Origin: Chromohalobacter sarecensis
Lineage (GTDB): Bacteria > Pseudomonadota > Gammaproteobacteria > Pseudomonadales > Halomonadaceae
Assembly: GCF_023061135.1 (NCBI RefSeq)
Contig: NZ_JAKGAN010000001.1
Coordinates: 558,001 to 622,000, forward strand
Direction: 5' to 3'
DNA: 64,000 bases
In this document: positions 8,403 to 18,008 of the stretch, piece by piece
Position numbering within the stretch: the first letter of the stretch is position 1
Layout of the letters: every line of letters starts with the position of its first letter
The notes under the pieces: generated by a model
The model's database searches: none
Seen by the model: the letters and a program-made list of their open reading frames with translations, nothing else
Told to the model about the DNA's origin: nothing
Program-made: the position numbers and the translations under genes

Positions 8403-10121
8403 ATGACCGTCGAGACCCTCACTCCCAAGCGTCGTTTCCGCGGCAAGGCCCGTGGCCGTGATTTGGCTCCTGTCGCGCTGGCGGCGCTTCGGGCGCTTCT
8501 CGGCGACGAGCGTAGCCACCCGGAACTGCGGCGTCGCGATCTGTTGATCGAGCATCTGCATGCCATTCAGGACGCGCGAGGGCATCTCGCCCTCGCCGAG
8601 CTGCGCGCGCTGGCCGCCTATATGAACCTGCCCATGGCGGCGGTCTACGAGACGGCGACTTTCTATGCCCACTTCGACGTGGTTCACGATGATCAGGCGT
8701 TACCGCCTGAGGTGACGGTGCGGGTCTGCGATTCGCTTTCCTGCCAGTTGGCCGGCGCCGAAGCGCTCAAGGCGGAACTGACGGCTGGGGTCGATCCAGA
8801 GGCGGTCAGGGTGGTGCGTGGCCCCTGCATGGGCCGCTGCGAGACGGCGCCGGTGGTCGAGGTGGGGCATCACCATGTGCTCTACGCTACCGCCGAGGGT
8901 GTCAAAGCGGTGATCGATACCGGCCACTACCATCCCGAGGCGATTCTCTGGCAACGCCTGGCGGACTATCGCGCCGCAGGCGGCTATGGGTTGCTTGCCG
9001 ATTGCCACGCGGGGCGCATCACGGTCGAGACGCTGATGCAGACGCTGGAAGCCGCCAACCTGCGTGGCCTGGGCGGCGCCGGCTTCCCGACCTTCAAGAA
9101 GTGGTATTTCGTGCGCCAGGAGACCGGCCCACGTTACTGCGCCATCAACGCCGACGAGGGTGAACCTGGCACCTTCAAGGACCGCGTCTACCTGGAGCGC
9201 TCACCGCATCGCTTCCTCGAAGGAGCCCTGGTCAGCGCCTGGGCGGTGGAGGCCGAGGCGTTGTATATCTATCTGCGCGACGAATACCCCGGCCTGCATC
9301 GGGTACTGCGCGAGGCGATCGGCGAGCTCGAGACCGCCGGTCTGGTAGCGCCCGACTATATTATCCTGCGGCGTGGTGCCGGGGCCTACATCTGCGGCGA
9401 GGAGTCGGCGATGATCGAGTCGCTGGAAGGCAAGCCCGGCAAGCCGCGCCATCGCCCACCCTATGTCGCCCAGAGGGGCCTTTTCGATTGCCCGACCCTG
9501 GTCAATAACGTCGAGACCGTTGCCTGGATCCCGTTGATCTGGGAGAAGGGCGCCGACTGGTTCGCCGGTCAGGGGCGCCATGGCCGCAAGGGCCTGCGTA
9601 GCTTCTCGCTCTCGGGTCGGGTCAAGCGCCCAGGCGTGCACCTGGCGCCTGCCGGCATCACCCTCAATGAGCTGATCGAGGAGTATGGCGGCGGCATGCC
9701 CGAGGGGCACCGTCTGGCCGGCTACCTGCCCGGTGGTGCCTCTGGGGGACTTCTTCCGGCGAGCAAGGCGGATATCCCGCTGGACTTCGACACGCTTCAG
9801 GAGCACGGCGGCTTTATCGGCTCTGCGGCGGTGATCGTGCTCTCCGATCAGGACGACTTGCGCGACGTGGCCACCAACCTGCTGGCCTTCTTTGCCGACG
9901 AATCCTGCGGTCAGTGCACACCCTGTCGGGTGGGTACCGAGAAGATGCTGAGCCTGCTTGAACGCGACGAGTGGCAGTCCGATGAGCTCGAACGCCTGTC
10001 GCAGGTGATGATGGACGCCTCCATCTGTGGCCTCGGCCAGGCGGCGCCCAATCCCGTGTTGGGGCTACTCAAGGATTTTCGTGGCGAACTCGCCGCCCAG
10101 AACCTGATCGTCAAGGGCTAA
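8403..10121 (+). CDS. NAD-linked formate dehydrogenase, fused gamma-beta (NuoE-NuoF-like) subunit
   Basis: Diaphorase part of a cytoplasmic, soluble-type NAD+ formate dehydrogenase, carrying electrons from the molybdo-subunit to NAD+. Residues ~1-165 are a NuoE/FdsG domain with [2Fe-2S] ligands CDSLSC and GPCMGRC. Residues ~170-572 are NuoF/FdsB, with the FMN motif GLGGAGFPTFKKW, the NADH motif GAGAYICGEESAMIESLEGK and the [4Fe-4S] ligands ESCGQCTPCR plus ICGLG. FdsG and FdsB are separate proteins in Rhodobacter. I place the start at the in-frame ATG 8403; the frame also opens at 8313 (ATG), giving 30 more unconserved-looking residues. The molybdo-subunit gene follows after 11 nt. Confidence 0.9.
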   Translation: MTVETLTPKRRFRGKARGRDLAPVALAALRALLGDERSHPELRRRDLLIEHLHAIQDARGHLALAELRALAAYMNLPMAAVYETATFYAHFDVVHDDQALPPEVTVRVCDSLSCQLAGAEALKAELTAGVDPEAVRVVRGPCMGRCETAPVVEVGHHHVLYATAEGVKAVIDTGHYHPEAILWQRLADYRAAGGYGLLADCHAGRITVETLMQTLEAANLRGLGGAGFPTFKKWYFVRQETGPRYCAINADEGEPGTFKDRVYLERSPHRFLEGALVSAWAVEAEALYIYLRDEYPGLHRVLREAIGELETAGLVAPDYIILRRGAGAYICGEESAMIESLEGKPGKPRHRPPYVAQRGLFDCPTLVNNVETVAWIPLIWEKGADWFAGQGRHGRKGLRSFSLSGRVKRPGVHLAPAGITLNELIEEYGGGMPEGHRLAGYLPGGASGGLLPASKADIPLDFDTLQEHGGFIGSAAVIVLSDQDDLRDVATNLLAFFADESCGQCTPCRVGTEKMLSLLERDEWQSDELERLSQVMMDASICGLGQAAPNPVLGLLKDFRGELAAQNLIVKG

Positions 10122-10132
10122 GGGAGATGAAC

Positions 10133-12970
10133 ATGAGCGAGCAGAGCTTGAACGAAGGTTTTACCCTGACCCTGGATGGCGTCGAGGTCAGCGCCTGTCC
10201 CGGCGAGACCCTGTGGCAGGTGGCCAAGCGCGTCGGCGAGACCATTCCGCATCTGTGCTTTCGAGACGCGCCCGGCTATCGCGCCGACGGCAATTGTCGC
10301 GCCTGCATGGTGGAGATCGAGGGCGAACGCGCCCTGGCCGCCAGTTGTCTGCGCGAGGCGACGTCGGGAATGGTGGTCAAGAGCGCCACCTCCGAGCGGG
10401 CCCGGGTGTCCCGCGAGGGAGTGCTGGAGTTGCTGATCGCCGATCAGCCCGAGCGCGGCGACAGCCCCGACCGCTCGAGCCACTTCTGGGACATGGCCGA
10501 TCAACTGGCCATCGACGCCACGGCGGTGCGCCAGCGGTTGCCGGCACGGGCCGACCGAGATGCGTCCACGGTGAATCATGTGCGTCTTCCCGAACATTCC
10601 CTCAGGGCCTCGACGACTCATGACGCCAGCCATTCGGCGATGAACGTCAATCTAGACGCCTGCATCGAGTGCAACCTCTGCGTGCGTGCCTGTCGCGAGG
10701 TGCAGGGCAATGACGTCATCGGTCTGGCGCATCGCGGGGCGGAGGCAAAGATCGTCTTCGACTTTGACGATCCCATGGGCGAGAGCACCTGCGTGGCCTG
10801 TGGCGAATGCGTCCAAGCCTGCCCGACCGGGGCGCTGATGCCGGCGACCCTGGTCGACGAGGTAGGTCGTGGCGATTCCGCAGTGGCCGATCGTACCGTC
10901 GACTCGGTGTGCCCCTATTGCGGGGTGGGCTGCCAGCTCACCTACCATGTCAAGGACGATGCGATCCTCTTCGTCGAGGGGCGCGAGGGGCCTTCCAATC
11001 AGAACCGGCTGTGCGTCAAGGGGCGCTTCGGCTTCGACTATCCGCGCCATCCGTCGCGGCTCACCACGCCGTTGATCCGTCGTCCTGGGGTAGCCAAGGG
11101 GCTCGACCCCGACTTCGACCCTGCTCAGCCGCTGACCCATTTCCGCGAGGCGAGCTGGGAGGAGGCGCTGGACCTGGCCGCCGGGGGGCTTTCCGACCTC
11201 AAGACGGCTCATGGTCCCGAGGCCCTGGCCGGCTTCGGCAGCGCCAAATGCTCCAACGAGGAAGCCTGGTTGTTCCAGAAGCTGGTACGCACCGGCTTCG
11301 GCAGCAATAACGTCGATCACTGCACTCGGCTGTGCCACGCAAGCTCAGTGGCCGCGCTCATGGAGTGCATCGGCTCGGGGGCGGTGACGGCTTCCTTCAT
11401 GCAGGCGCTCGAGGCCGATGTGGTGATCCTCACCGGCTGCAACCCGGCGATCAACCACCCGGTGGCGGCCACCTACTTCAAGCAGGCGGCCAGAAACGGC
11501 ACCAAGCTGATCATTCTCGATCCTCGCGGTCAGGCGCTGGATGCCTACGCGCACCGTAGCGTGCGCTTCACTCCCGGTGGCGATGTCTCGCTGTATAACG
11601 CCATGCTCAACGTCATCATCGGCGAAAAGCTTTTCGATCAGGCCTATATCGATGCCCACACCGAGGGCTTCGAGGCCCTCGCGACCCATGTGCGTGACAT
11701 GACGCCCGAGTCGATGTCGCCCGCCTGCGGCGTCGAGCCTGAGCTGATTCGTGAGCTCGCGCGGCTTTATGCGCAGGCCGAGCGGGCGATGATCTTCTGG
11801 GGTATGGGCATCTCCCAGCACGTGCATGGCACCGACAACGCCCGTTGCCTGATCTCGCTGGCACTGGCCTGCGGCCAGACCGGTCGTCCCGGCACCGGCC
11901 TGCATCCGCTGCGCGGTCAGAATAACGTCCAGGGAGCCTCGGATGCCGGCCTGATCCCCATGGTGCTGCCCGATTACCAGCCGGTGGGCGATGCCCAGAT
12001 GCGGGCCGCCTTCGAAGAGCTATGGAACACGCCGCTGGACGCAACGCCGGGACTCACCGTGGTGGAAATCATGGATGCCATCGCCGCCGGCACCATCAAG
12101 GGGATGTATATTCTCGGCGAGAATCCCGCGATGTCCGACCCGGACCTCGAGCATGCACGCAAGGCGCTTGGCAAGCTCGATCACCTGGTAGTGCAGGATC
12201 TGTTCGTCACCGAAACCGCGCAGTTCGCCGATGTGATCCTGCCGGCCTCGAGCTGGCCGGAGAAAGATGGCAGCGTGACCAACACCAACCGCCAGGTGCA
12301 GCTCGGCCGCGCCGCCGTGCCGCTGCCTGGCGAAGCCAAGCCCGACTGGTGGATCATTCAAGCGCTTGCCAATCGCCTGGGGCTGGGCTGGGACTACACG
12401 CACCCGCGCGAGGTGTTCGCCGAAATGAAGCAGGGTATGGCGTCGTTCGAGCATATCTCCTGGGAGCGTCTCGAGCACGAGAGCTCGGTGACCTATCCTT
12501 GCCCGGCCGAGGACGCCCCTGGTGCCGACGTGGTGTTCTCCGACGCCTTCCCCACCGCGAGCGGACGGGCGACATTCACACCGACCCGGCCATTGCCGCC
12601 GGATGAATCCATCGACGACGACTACCCCACGGTGCTGATCACCGGACGCCAACTGGAACACTGGCACACCGGTTCCATGACCCGGCGCACCCGGGTACTC
12701 GACGATCTCGAGCCCGAGGCGGTGGCAAGCCTCTCCCCATCGGAGTTGGGGCGCCTGCGGCTGGCACCGGGCGAGCCGGTCACCATTACCACCCGGCGTG
12801 GCAGTATCACCCTTAAAACGCGCGTCGATCCGCTGATGCAGCAAGGCATGGTGTTCGTGCCTTTCTGCTATCTGGAAGCGGCGGCCAATATGCTGACCAA
12901 CCCGGCGCTTGACCCCTTCGGCAAGATTCCCGAGTTCAAGTATGCCGCCAGCCGGTTGAGTATCGGGTGA
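10133..12970 (+). CDS. Formate dehydrogenase catalytic alpha subunit (molybdo-bis-MGD, Cys type)
   Basis: Oxidises formate to CO2. Domains in order: NuoG-like [2Fe-2S] (PHLCF, GNCRACMVE, ASCLRE; residues ~35-80); two [4Fe-4S] clusters (CIECNLCVRACRE and CVACGECVQACPTG, ~180-235); a [4Fe-4S] site next to the molybdopterin domain (CPYCGVGCQ); then the DMSO-reductase-family core and the C-terminal dinucleotide-binding domain. The metal ligand is Cys401 in CTRLCHASS, so it is a cysteine rather than selenocysteine enzyme. The His-Cys3 cluster motif usual in NuoG and in some FdsA proteins appears degenerate (SSHFWDMADQLA). The start at 10133 has AGGGAG at 6 nt spacing; an ATG at 10127 abuts that site. 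No fdhD-like chaperone gene is in the window. Confidence 0.92.
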   Translation: MSEQSLNEGFTLTLDGVEVSACPGETLWQVAKRVGETIPHLCFRDAPGYRADGNCRACMVEIEGERALAASCLREATSGMVVKSATSERARVSREGVLELLIADQPERGDSPDRSSHFWDMADQLAIDATAVRQRLPARADRDASTVNHVRLPEHSLRASTTHDASHSAMNVNLDACIECNLCVRACREVQGNDVIGLAHRGAEAKIVFDFDDPMGESTCVACGECVQACPTGALMPATLVDEVGRGDSAVADRTVDSVCPYCGVGCQLTYHVKDDAILFVEGREGPSNQNRLCVKGRFGFDYPRHPSRLTTPLIRRPGVAKGLDPDFDPAQPLTHFREASWEEALDLAAGGLSDLKTAHGPEALAGFGSAKCSNEEAWLFQKLVRTGFGSNNVDHCTRLCHASSVAALMECIGSGAVTASFMQALEADVVILTGCNPAINHPVAATYFKQAARNGTKLIILDPRGQALDAYAHRSVRFTPGGDVSLYNAMLNVIIGEKLFDQAYIDAHTEGFEALATHVRDMTPESMSPACGVEPELIRELARLYAQAERAMIFWGMGISQHVHGTDNARCLISLALACGQTGRPGTGLHPLRGQNNVQGASDAGLIPMVLPDYQPVGDAQMRAAFEELWNTPLDATPGLTVVEIMDAIAAGTIKGMYILGENPAMSDPDLEHARKALGKLDHLVVQDLFVTETAQFADVILPASSWPEKDGSVTNTNRQVQLGRAAVPLPGEAKPDWWIIQALANRLGLGWDYTHPREVFAEMKQGMASFEHISWERLEHESSVTYPCPAEDAPGADVVFSDAFPTASGRATFTPTRPLPPDESIDDDYPTVLITGRQLEHWHTGSMTRRTRVLDDLEPEAVASLSPSELGRLRLAPGEPVTITTRRGSITLKTRVDPLMQQGMVFVPFCYLEAAANMLTNPALDPFGKIPEFKYAASRLSIG

Positions 12971-12989
12971 CCGCGTACGTCGGCGTGTC

Positions 12990-13016
12990 GCAAACGCATC
13001 CGGCCATGACGTTTGC
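12990..13016. promoter_or_regulatory. Dyad GCAAACG-N13-CGTTTGC between formate dehydrogenase and soxB
   Basis: Seven-bp perfect arms separated by 13 bp, lying 20 bp after the formate dehydrogenase stop and about 100 bp before soxB. Its location in the only sizeable gap before the sox operon suits an operator. No T-tract follows, so a terminator is less likely. Confidence 0.35.
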
Positions 13017-13114
13017 AAGCACTCCGCCGGAGGGGCGACAGGGCTACCATCGCGGCATGTGAAGACACGTCGTCGTGCCAGTCCAGAGCACGGGGGCCGC
13101 GGAGGGGAGAGGGT

Positions 13115-14365
13115 ATGCAACGTTATTCAGGCTTCGGGCTCGTCAAGCACGCGCTGCGTCACCACGAGGATTGGCAACGTCAGTGGCGCAATCCCACGCC
13201 CAAGCCGCGCTACGACGTGATTATCGTCGGTGGCGGCGGGCATGGCTTGGCGACCGCTTACTACCTGGCCAAGGAGCACGGCATCACCAATGTGGCGGTG
13301 GTGGAAAAGGGCTGGCTGGGGGGCGGCAATACCGCACGCAACACCACCATCGTACGTTCCAACTATCTATGGGATGAATCGGCGGCGCTCTACGAGCATG
13401 CCATGAAGCTGTGGGAGGGGCTCTCCCAGGACATCAACTACAACGTCATGTTCTCCCAGCGTGGGGTGCTCAACCTGGGCCATACGCTGCAGGACATGCG
13501 TGACATTCAGCGCCGGGTCAACGCCAATCGCCTCAACGGCATCGACGGTGAAGTGCTCGACGCCGAAGGCGTGCAGTCACTGGTGCCGATCATGGATTGC
13601 TCGAAGCGTGCTCGGTATCCGGTCATGGGCGCTTCCTGGCAACCGCGCGCCGGGGTGGCCCGCCACGACGCCGTGGCCTGGGGCTACGCCCGCGCTGCCG
13701 ATGCGTTGGGCGTCGATCTGCTGCAGAACACCGAGGTCACCGGCTTCAAGATTCGCGACGGGCAGATCCAGGGCGTGCATACCAATCGCGGCGATATCGA
13801 GGCCAAGACCGTGGGCTGCGTGACGGCGGGCAATTCCAGCGTGCTGGCGCGCATGGCCGGTTTCAATCTACCGCTGGAATCGCACCCACTGCAGGCGTTG
13901 GTCTCCGAGCCCCTCAAGCCGGTGCTGGATACCGTGGTGATGTCCAATCACGTACACGGTTATATCAGCCAGTCGGACAAGGGCGATCTGGTCATCGGCG
14001 CGGGGATCGACGGCTACAACGGCTACGGTCAGCGGGGCAGCTATCCCACCGTCGAGCACACCTTGCAGGCCATCGTCGAGATGTTCCCGATCTTCTCGCG
14101 CGTACGCATGAACCGTCAGTGGGGCGGCATCGTCGATACCTGTCCGGATGCCTGTCCGATCATCTCCAAGACCAAGGTCAAGGGGCTCTACTTCAACTGC
14201 GGCTGGGGAACGGGCGGTTTCAAGGCGACGCCGGGATCGGGGCATGTGTTCGCCGCAAGCCTGGCCAAGGGCGAGATGCATCCCATCGCCGCGCCGTTTT
14301 CCATCGACCGCTTCCACAGCGGGGCACTGATCGACGAACACGGCGCGGCCGGGGTGGCCCATTGA
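13115..14365 (+). CDS. soxB: Heterotetrameric sarcosine oxidase beta subunit
   Basis: FAD/FMN-containing subunit of sarcosine oxidase, which converts sarcosine, O2 and THF to glycine, H2O2 and 5,10-methylene-THF. The start at 13115 gives exactly 416 aa, the family length, and the typical N-terminus [20 protein letters not shown]. It also follows the purine-rich GGAGGGGAGAGGGT. An upstream in-frame extension to 13013 looks non-coding. The dinucleotide motif [17 protein letters not shown] (residues ~33-50) and the conserved [20 protein letters not shown] segment are present, as is the C-terminal [14 protein letters not shown] loop of the DAO fold. First gene of soxBDAG. Confidence 0.96.
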   Translation: MQRYSGFGLVKHALRHHEDWQRQWRNPTPKPRYDVIIVGGGGHGLATAYYLAKEHGITNVAVVEKGWLGGGNTARNTTIVRSNYLWDESAALYEHAMKLWEGLSQDINYNVMFSQRGVLNLGHTLQDMRDIQRRVNANRLNGIDGEVLDAEGVQSLVPIMDCSKRARYPVMGASWQPRAGVARHDAVAWGYARAADALGVDLLQNTEVTGFKIRDGQIQGVHTNRGDIEAKTVGCVTAGNSSVLARMAGFNLPLESHPLQALVSEPLKPVLDTVVMSNHVHGYISQSDKGDLVIGAGIDGYNGYGQRGSYPTVEHTLQAIVEMFPIFSRVRMNRQWGGIVDTCPDACPIISKTKVKGLYFNCGWGTGGFKATPGSGHVFAASLAKGEMHPIAAPFSIDRFHSGALIDEHGAAGVAH

Positions 14366-14420
14366 ATGCGCGATTGTCTATTCCTCGAGATGAGCGCCGG
14401 TGGCAGGGCGGTGCGAGGGT

Positions 14421-14442
14421 CTTTTGCCATGGAGGGCAAAAG
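14421..14442 (+). other. Hairpin in the soxB-soxD gap
   Basis: CTTTTGCC and GGCAAAAG form a perfect 8-bp stem with a 6-nt loop in the 176-nt gap between soxB and soxD. It is placed where it could control transcript processing or translation between the two genes. No U-tract follows, so I do not call it a terminator. Confidence 0.4.
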
Positions 14443-14541
14443 TAGCGCCCATGGAAGGGTTTACAGCGCCCTCGCGTAGCCCTGCCAGCGAAAAAGCTTA
14501 TCGTCGCCGTATCGTGAAAGACGCTCCAAGGGAGAGCCACC

Positions 14542-14952
14542 ATGTTCCATATCTACTGCCCCTACTGCGAAGAATTGCGCGAGGAAGAGGAATTCCACCC
14601 CAAGGGCCAGGCGCATATCGCCAGACCCGAGGAGCCGGATGCCTGCAATGACGAAGAGTGGGGCGATTATCTGTTCTTCCGCGACAACCCGCGCGGCATC
14701 CATCACGAGATGTGGCTGCACGCGGTGGGCTGCCGCAAGTTCTTCAATATCACACGCAATACCGTGAGTTACGAGATTCTCGAGACCTACAAGATGGGCG
14801 AACAGCCGACGATCACTGCCGAGCATCTGGCGCGTGAGGAAAAAACCGCGCGTGAGGAAAAAACTGATAGCGCGCAGGTCGCCGAGGGCGGCCAGCAAAC
14901 CGTGGGTGCCAGCGACGCCGCCGTGGCGTCGATCAAGGGAGCGCAGGCATGA
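14542..14952 (+). CDS. soxD: Heterotetrameric sarcosine oxidase delta subunit
   Basis: Small zinc-binding subunit of sarcosine oxidase. The N-terminal CPYC motif (residues 6-9), a central histidine (IHHEMWLHAVGCRKFF) and the cysteine in AVGCRK are the conserved zinc-site residues. Conserved core residues run to about 90 (NTVSYEILETYKMGE). It is 136 aa, roughly 30-40 aa longer than typical SoxD. The extra C-terminal tail is Glu/Lys-rich and contains an exact 6-residue duplication (AREEKT) encoded by an 18-bp tandem repeat. GGGAG precedes the start. The stop overlaps the soxA start (ATGA at 14949). Confidence 0.94.
   Translation: MFHIYCPYCEELREEEEFHPKGQAHIARPEEPDACNDEEWGDYLFFRDNPRGIHHEMWLHAVGCRKFFNITRNTVSYEILETYKMGEQPTITAEHLAREEKTAREEKTDSAQVAEGGQQTVGASDAAVASIKGAQA
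14830..14864 (+). repeat. 18-bp tandem duplication inside soxD
   Basis: Two consecutive copies of GCGCGTGAGGAAAAAAC (period 18 bp) in the 3' part of soxD add six residues in frame. The copies are identical, and each contains an A6 run that could slip, so it is probably a recent replication-slippage event in a dispensable tail. Confidence 0.85.
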
Positions 14953-17900
14953 GCCAGTCAGCATCACAGCCCAATCGCCTGACGCAAGGCGGCCAGGTCG
15001 ACCGCACGCAGGCGTTGACGTTTACCTTCAATGGCCGCTCCTATACCGGCCATCCCGGCGACACCCTGGCCTCGGCCTTGCTGGCCAATGGCGTGGACTT
15101 GGTCAATCGCAGCTTCAAGTACTCGCGCCCGCGCGGCATCGTCGCCGCCGGTGCGGAAGAACCCAACGCGGTGGTTCAACTGGGCGCGACGGAGGCGACC
15201 CAAGTGCCCAATGTGCGTGCGACCCAGCAGGCGCTGTACGACGGTCTGGTCGCGCGTAGCACCAACGGTTGGCCCGACGCGCAGCGCGACATGATGCGCT
15301 GGATCGGCAAGTTGGGCGGCCCGTTCATGCCGCCGGGGTTTTATTACAAGACCTTCATGGCGCCGGCCTCGATGTGGATGACCTACGAAAAATACATCCG
15401 CAAGACCGCCGGTCTGGGGCGCAGCCCGACACAGCCCGATCCTGATATCTACGATCACATGCATCGGCATTGCGACCTGCTCGTTGTCGGTGCCGGCCCC
15501 GCGGGCTTGAGCGCGGCGTTGACGGCGGCGCGTGCCGGGGCACGGGTGCTCCTGTGCGATGAACAGGAGACGATGGGTGGCTCGCTGCTCGACACGCGCG
15601 AAACGCTGGACGATCAACCCGCCGCTCAATGGCTGAAGACGACGCTGGCGGCGCTGGCGGAACACGACAACGTCACCTTGCTGCCGCGTACCACCGCGCA
15701 TGGTTATCACGATCATCACTTCGTGACGCTCCACGAACGCCGCACCGAGCATCTGGGCGATAGTGCGCCGTCTCAGGCCGGTCATCGCCAGCCGCGCTCA
15801 CGTCTGCACCGGGTGCGTGCCGGCCAGGTGATCCTGGCGACCGGCGCTCATGAACGTCCGCTGGTGTATGCCAACAACGACGTCCCTGGCAACCTGCTGG
15901 CGGGGGCGGTGTCGACCTACATTCGCCGCTACGGCGTGGCGTCCGGCCACAAGCTGGTACTCTCCACCAGCAACGACCATGCTTATCGCGCGGCTCTCGA
16001 CTGGAAGGAGGCGGGCCGCGAGGTGGTCGCCATCGTCGATGCCCGCACCGCGCCGGAAGGCGATCTCGTTGCGCAGGCCAAGGCGGCGGGCATTCGTGTC
16101 ATCACCGGCAGCGCCGTGCTCGAGGCCAAGGGCGAACAGCGCGTCTCGGCGGCACGCGTGGCGGCCATCGACGTGGACGCCTTCAAGGTCACCGGAAAGG
16201 TCGAAACGCTCGCGTGCGATACCATCGCCAGCTCCGGCGGCTACAGCCCGGTGATCCATCTGGCTTCGCATACCGGCGCGCGTCCGGTATGGAACGATGC
16301 CATCATCGGCTTCGTGCCTTCGACCGTGGCGGGCGTCGCCGCGACGGGCGCTGCGCGTGGTGTCTATCCGCTGGGCGAAGTGCTGGCGGACGGCGTCGAG
16401 GCCGGCGCCAACGCGGCGACGACGCTGGGATTCGCCGCCAGCGTGGATGACGCGACGCTGCCGCGTGTCGCGGCGCGCCATGAAGGCTCGGCCTGCGCGC
16501 TGTTCCAGGTGCCACATGAAAAAGCCACGCTGCGCGCGCCCAAGCAGTTCGTCGATCTGCAGAATGACGTCACCGCCGCCGCCATCGACGTCGCCACGCG
16601 CGAAGGGTTCGAGTCCATCGAACACGTCAAGCGCTACACCGCCATGGGCTTCGGCACCGACCAGGGCAAGCTGGGCAACATCAACGGCATGGCGGTGGCC
16701 GCGCGCTGCCTGGGGCAGAGCATTCCCGAAACCGGCACCACGGTGTTCAGGCCCAACTACACGCCGGTGACCTTCGGTGCCATCGTCGGTCGCCACTGCC
16801 GCGAACTCTTCGATCCCGAACGTTACACGCCGATGCAGGCCTGGCACGTCGCCCGCGGCGCCGAATTCGAGGACGTCGGCCAGTGGAAGCGCCCCTGGTA
16901 TTATCCACGCAAGCGCGCCGATGGCGGGCTCGAGAGCATGGAGGAAGCGGTGGCCCGCGAATGCCGCTCGGTCCGCGAAGGCGTGGGCATCCTTGATGCC
17001 TCGACGCTGGGCAAGATCGATATCCAGGGGCCGGATGCCCGTGAGTTCCTGGGGCGCATCTATACCAACAAGTGGCAGAAGCTGGCGCCCGGTCGCGTGC
17101 GCTACGGACTGATGTGCGGCGACGACGGCATGGTGATGGATGACGGTACCACCAGTTGCCTGGCCGAGAATCACTTCCTGATGACCACTACCACGGGCAA
17201 CGCCGCGCCGGTGCTGGAATGGCTCGAACTCTGGCACCAGACCGAATGGCCGGAACTCGAAGTGTATTTCAACTCGGTCACCGATCACTGGGCGACGATG
17301 ACCGTGACCGGCCCCGAGGCGCGCAAGCTGCTCACCGACTTGACCGATATCGATCTTGATCGTGAGGCGTTCAAGTTCATGGACTGGCGCGAGGGGCAGG
17401 TGGCCGGTGTGCCGGCGCGGGTGTTCCGCATCTCCTTCACCGGCGAACTGGCCTTCGAGATCAACGTTCAGGCGCATTACGCCATGCACGTCTGGGAAGC
17501 GCTTTTCGCCCGTGGCGAGGCTTTCAATCTGACCCCCTATGGTACGGAAACCATGCACGTCCTGCGCGCCGAAAAGGGCTTCATCATCGTCGGTCAGGAC
17601 ACCGACGGCTCGGTGACGCCCGAGGATCTCGGCATGCATTGGGCCATCGGCTACGACAAACCGTTCCCGTGGGTCGGCAAGCGGGCGCTGACGCGCTCCG
17701 ACACACGCCGCGACGGGCGCAAGCAGCTCGTCGGCCTCAAACCCAAGGACCCGGGCGTGGTGCTGGAAGAGGGCGCTCAGATCGTCTTCGATCCGAATCA
17801 CGCCATTCCCATGCCCATGGTGGGCCATGTCACTTCCAGCTATTACAGCCCGACGCTGGAAAGCGGCTTCGCGCTGGCGGTGGTCAAGGGCGGGCACCAG

Positions 17901-18008
17901 CGCATGGGCGAGAGCGTCTACCTGCCCATGGCCGATGGTCGCGTGCATGAAGCCGAGATCGTCGGCACCCAATTCGTCGATCCCAAGGGAGAACGCCAGC
18001 ATGTCTAA
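14949..18008 (+). CDS. soxA: Heterotetrameric sarcosine oxidase alpha subunit
   Basis: Large subunit (1019 aa; typical is about 1000) with the NAD+-binding and folate-binding parts of sarcosine oxidase. Residues ~20-95 form the Fer2_4-like domain (GHPGDTLASALLANGV, SFKYSRPRGI). Residues ~170-480 form the dinucleotide domain with LLVVGAGPAGLSAALTAARA and the motif ATGAHERPLVYANNDVPGN. The last ~400 residues are a glycine-cleavage T/aminomethyltransferase domain that binds THF (for example YGLMCGDDGMVMDDGT and GELAFEINV). Coupled to soxD by a 4-nt overlap and to soxG by an 8-nt overlap. Confidence 0.96.
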   Translation: MSQSASQPNRLTQGGQVDRTQALTFTFNGRSYTGHPGDTLASALLANGVDLVNRSFKYSRPRGIVAAGAEEPNAVVQLGATEATQVPNVRATQQALYDGLVARSTNGWPDAQRDMMRWIGKLGGPFMPPGFYYKTFMAPASMWMTYEKYIRKTAGLGRSPTQPDPDIYDHMHRHCDLLVVGAGPAGLSAALTAARAGARVLLCDEQETMGGSLLDTRETLDDQPAAQWLKTTLAALAEHDNVTLLPRTTAHGYHDHHFVTLHERRTEHLGDSAPSQAGHRQPRSRLHRVRAGQVILATGAHERPLVYANNDVPGNLLAGAVSTYIRRYGVASGHKLVLSTSNDHAYRAALDWKEAGREVVAIVDARTAPEGDLVAQAKAAGIRVITGSAVLEAKGEQRVSAARVAAIDVDAFKVTGKVETLACDTIASSGGYSPVIHLASHTGARPVWNDAIIGFVPSTVAGVAATGAARGVYPLGEVLADGVEAGANAATTLGFAASVDDATLPRVAARHEGSACALFQVPHEKATLRAPKQFVDLQNDVTAAAIDVATREGFESIEHVKRYTAMGFGTDQGKLGNINGMAVAARCLGQSIPETGTTVFRPNYTPVTFGAIVGRHCRELFDPERYTPMQAWHVARGAEFEDVGQWKRPWYYPRKRADGGLESMEEAVARECRSVREGVGILDASTLGKIDIQGPDAREFLGRIYTNKWQKLAPGRVRYGLMCGDDGMVMDDGTTSCLAENHFLMTTTTGNAAPVLEWLELWHQTEWPELEVYFNSVTDHWATMTVTGPEARKLLTDLTDIDLDREAFKFMDWREGQVAGVPARVFRISFTGELAFEINVQAHYAMHVWEALFARGEAFNLTPYGTETMHVLRAEKGFIIVGQDTDGSVTPEDLGMHWAIGYDKPFPWVGKRALTRSDTRRDGRKQLVGLKPKDPGVVLEEGAQIVFDPNHAIPMPMVGHVTSSYYSPTLESGFALAVVKGGHQRMGESVYLPMADGRVHEAEIVGTQFVDPKGERQHV

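Noticed and set aside
15798-18002. 734-aa open frame on the minus strand opposite soxA
   Set aside because: It mirrors the soxA codons with His/Gly/Ala-rich composition and no motif; soxA is certain.
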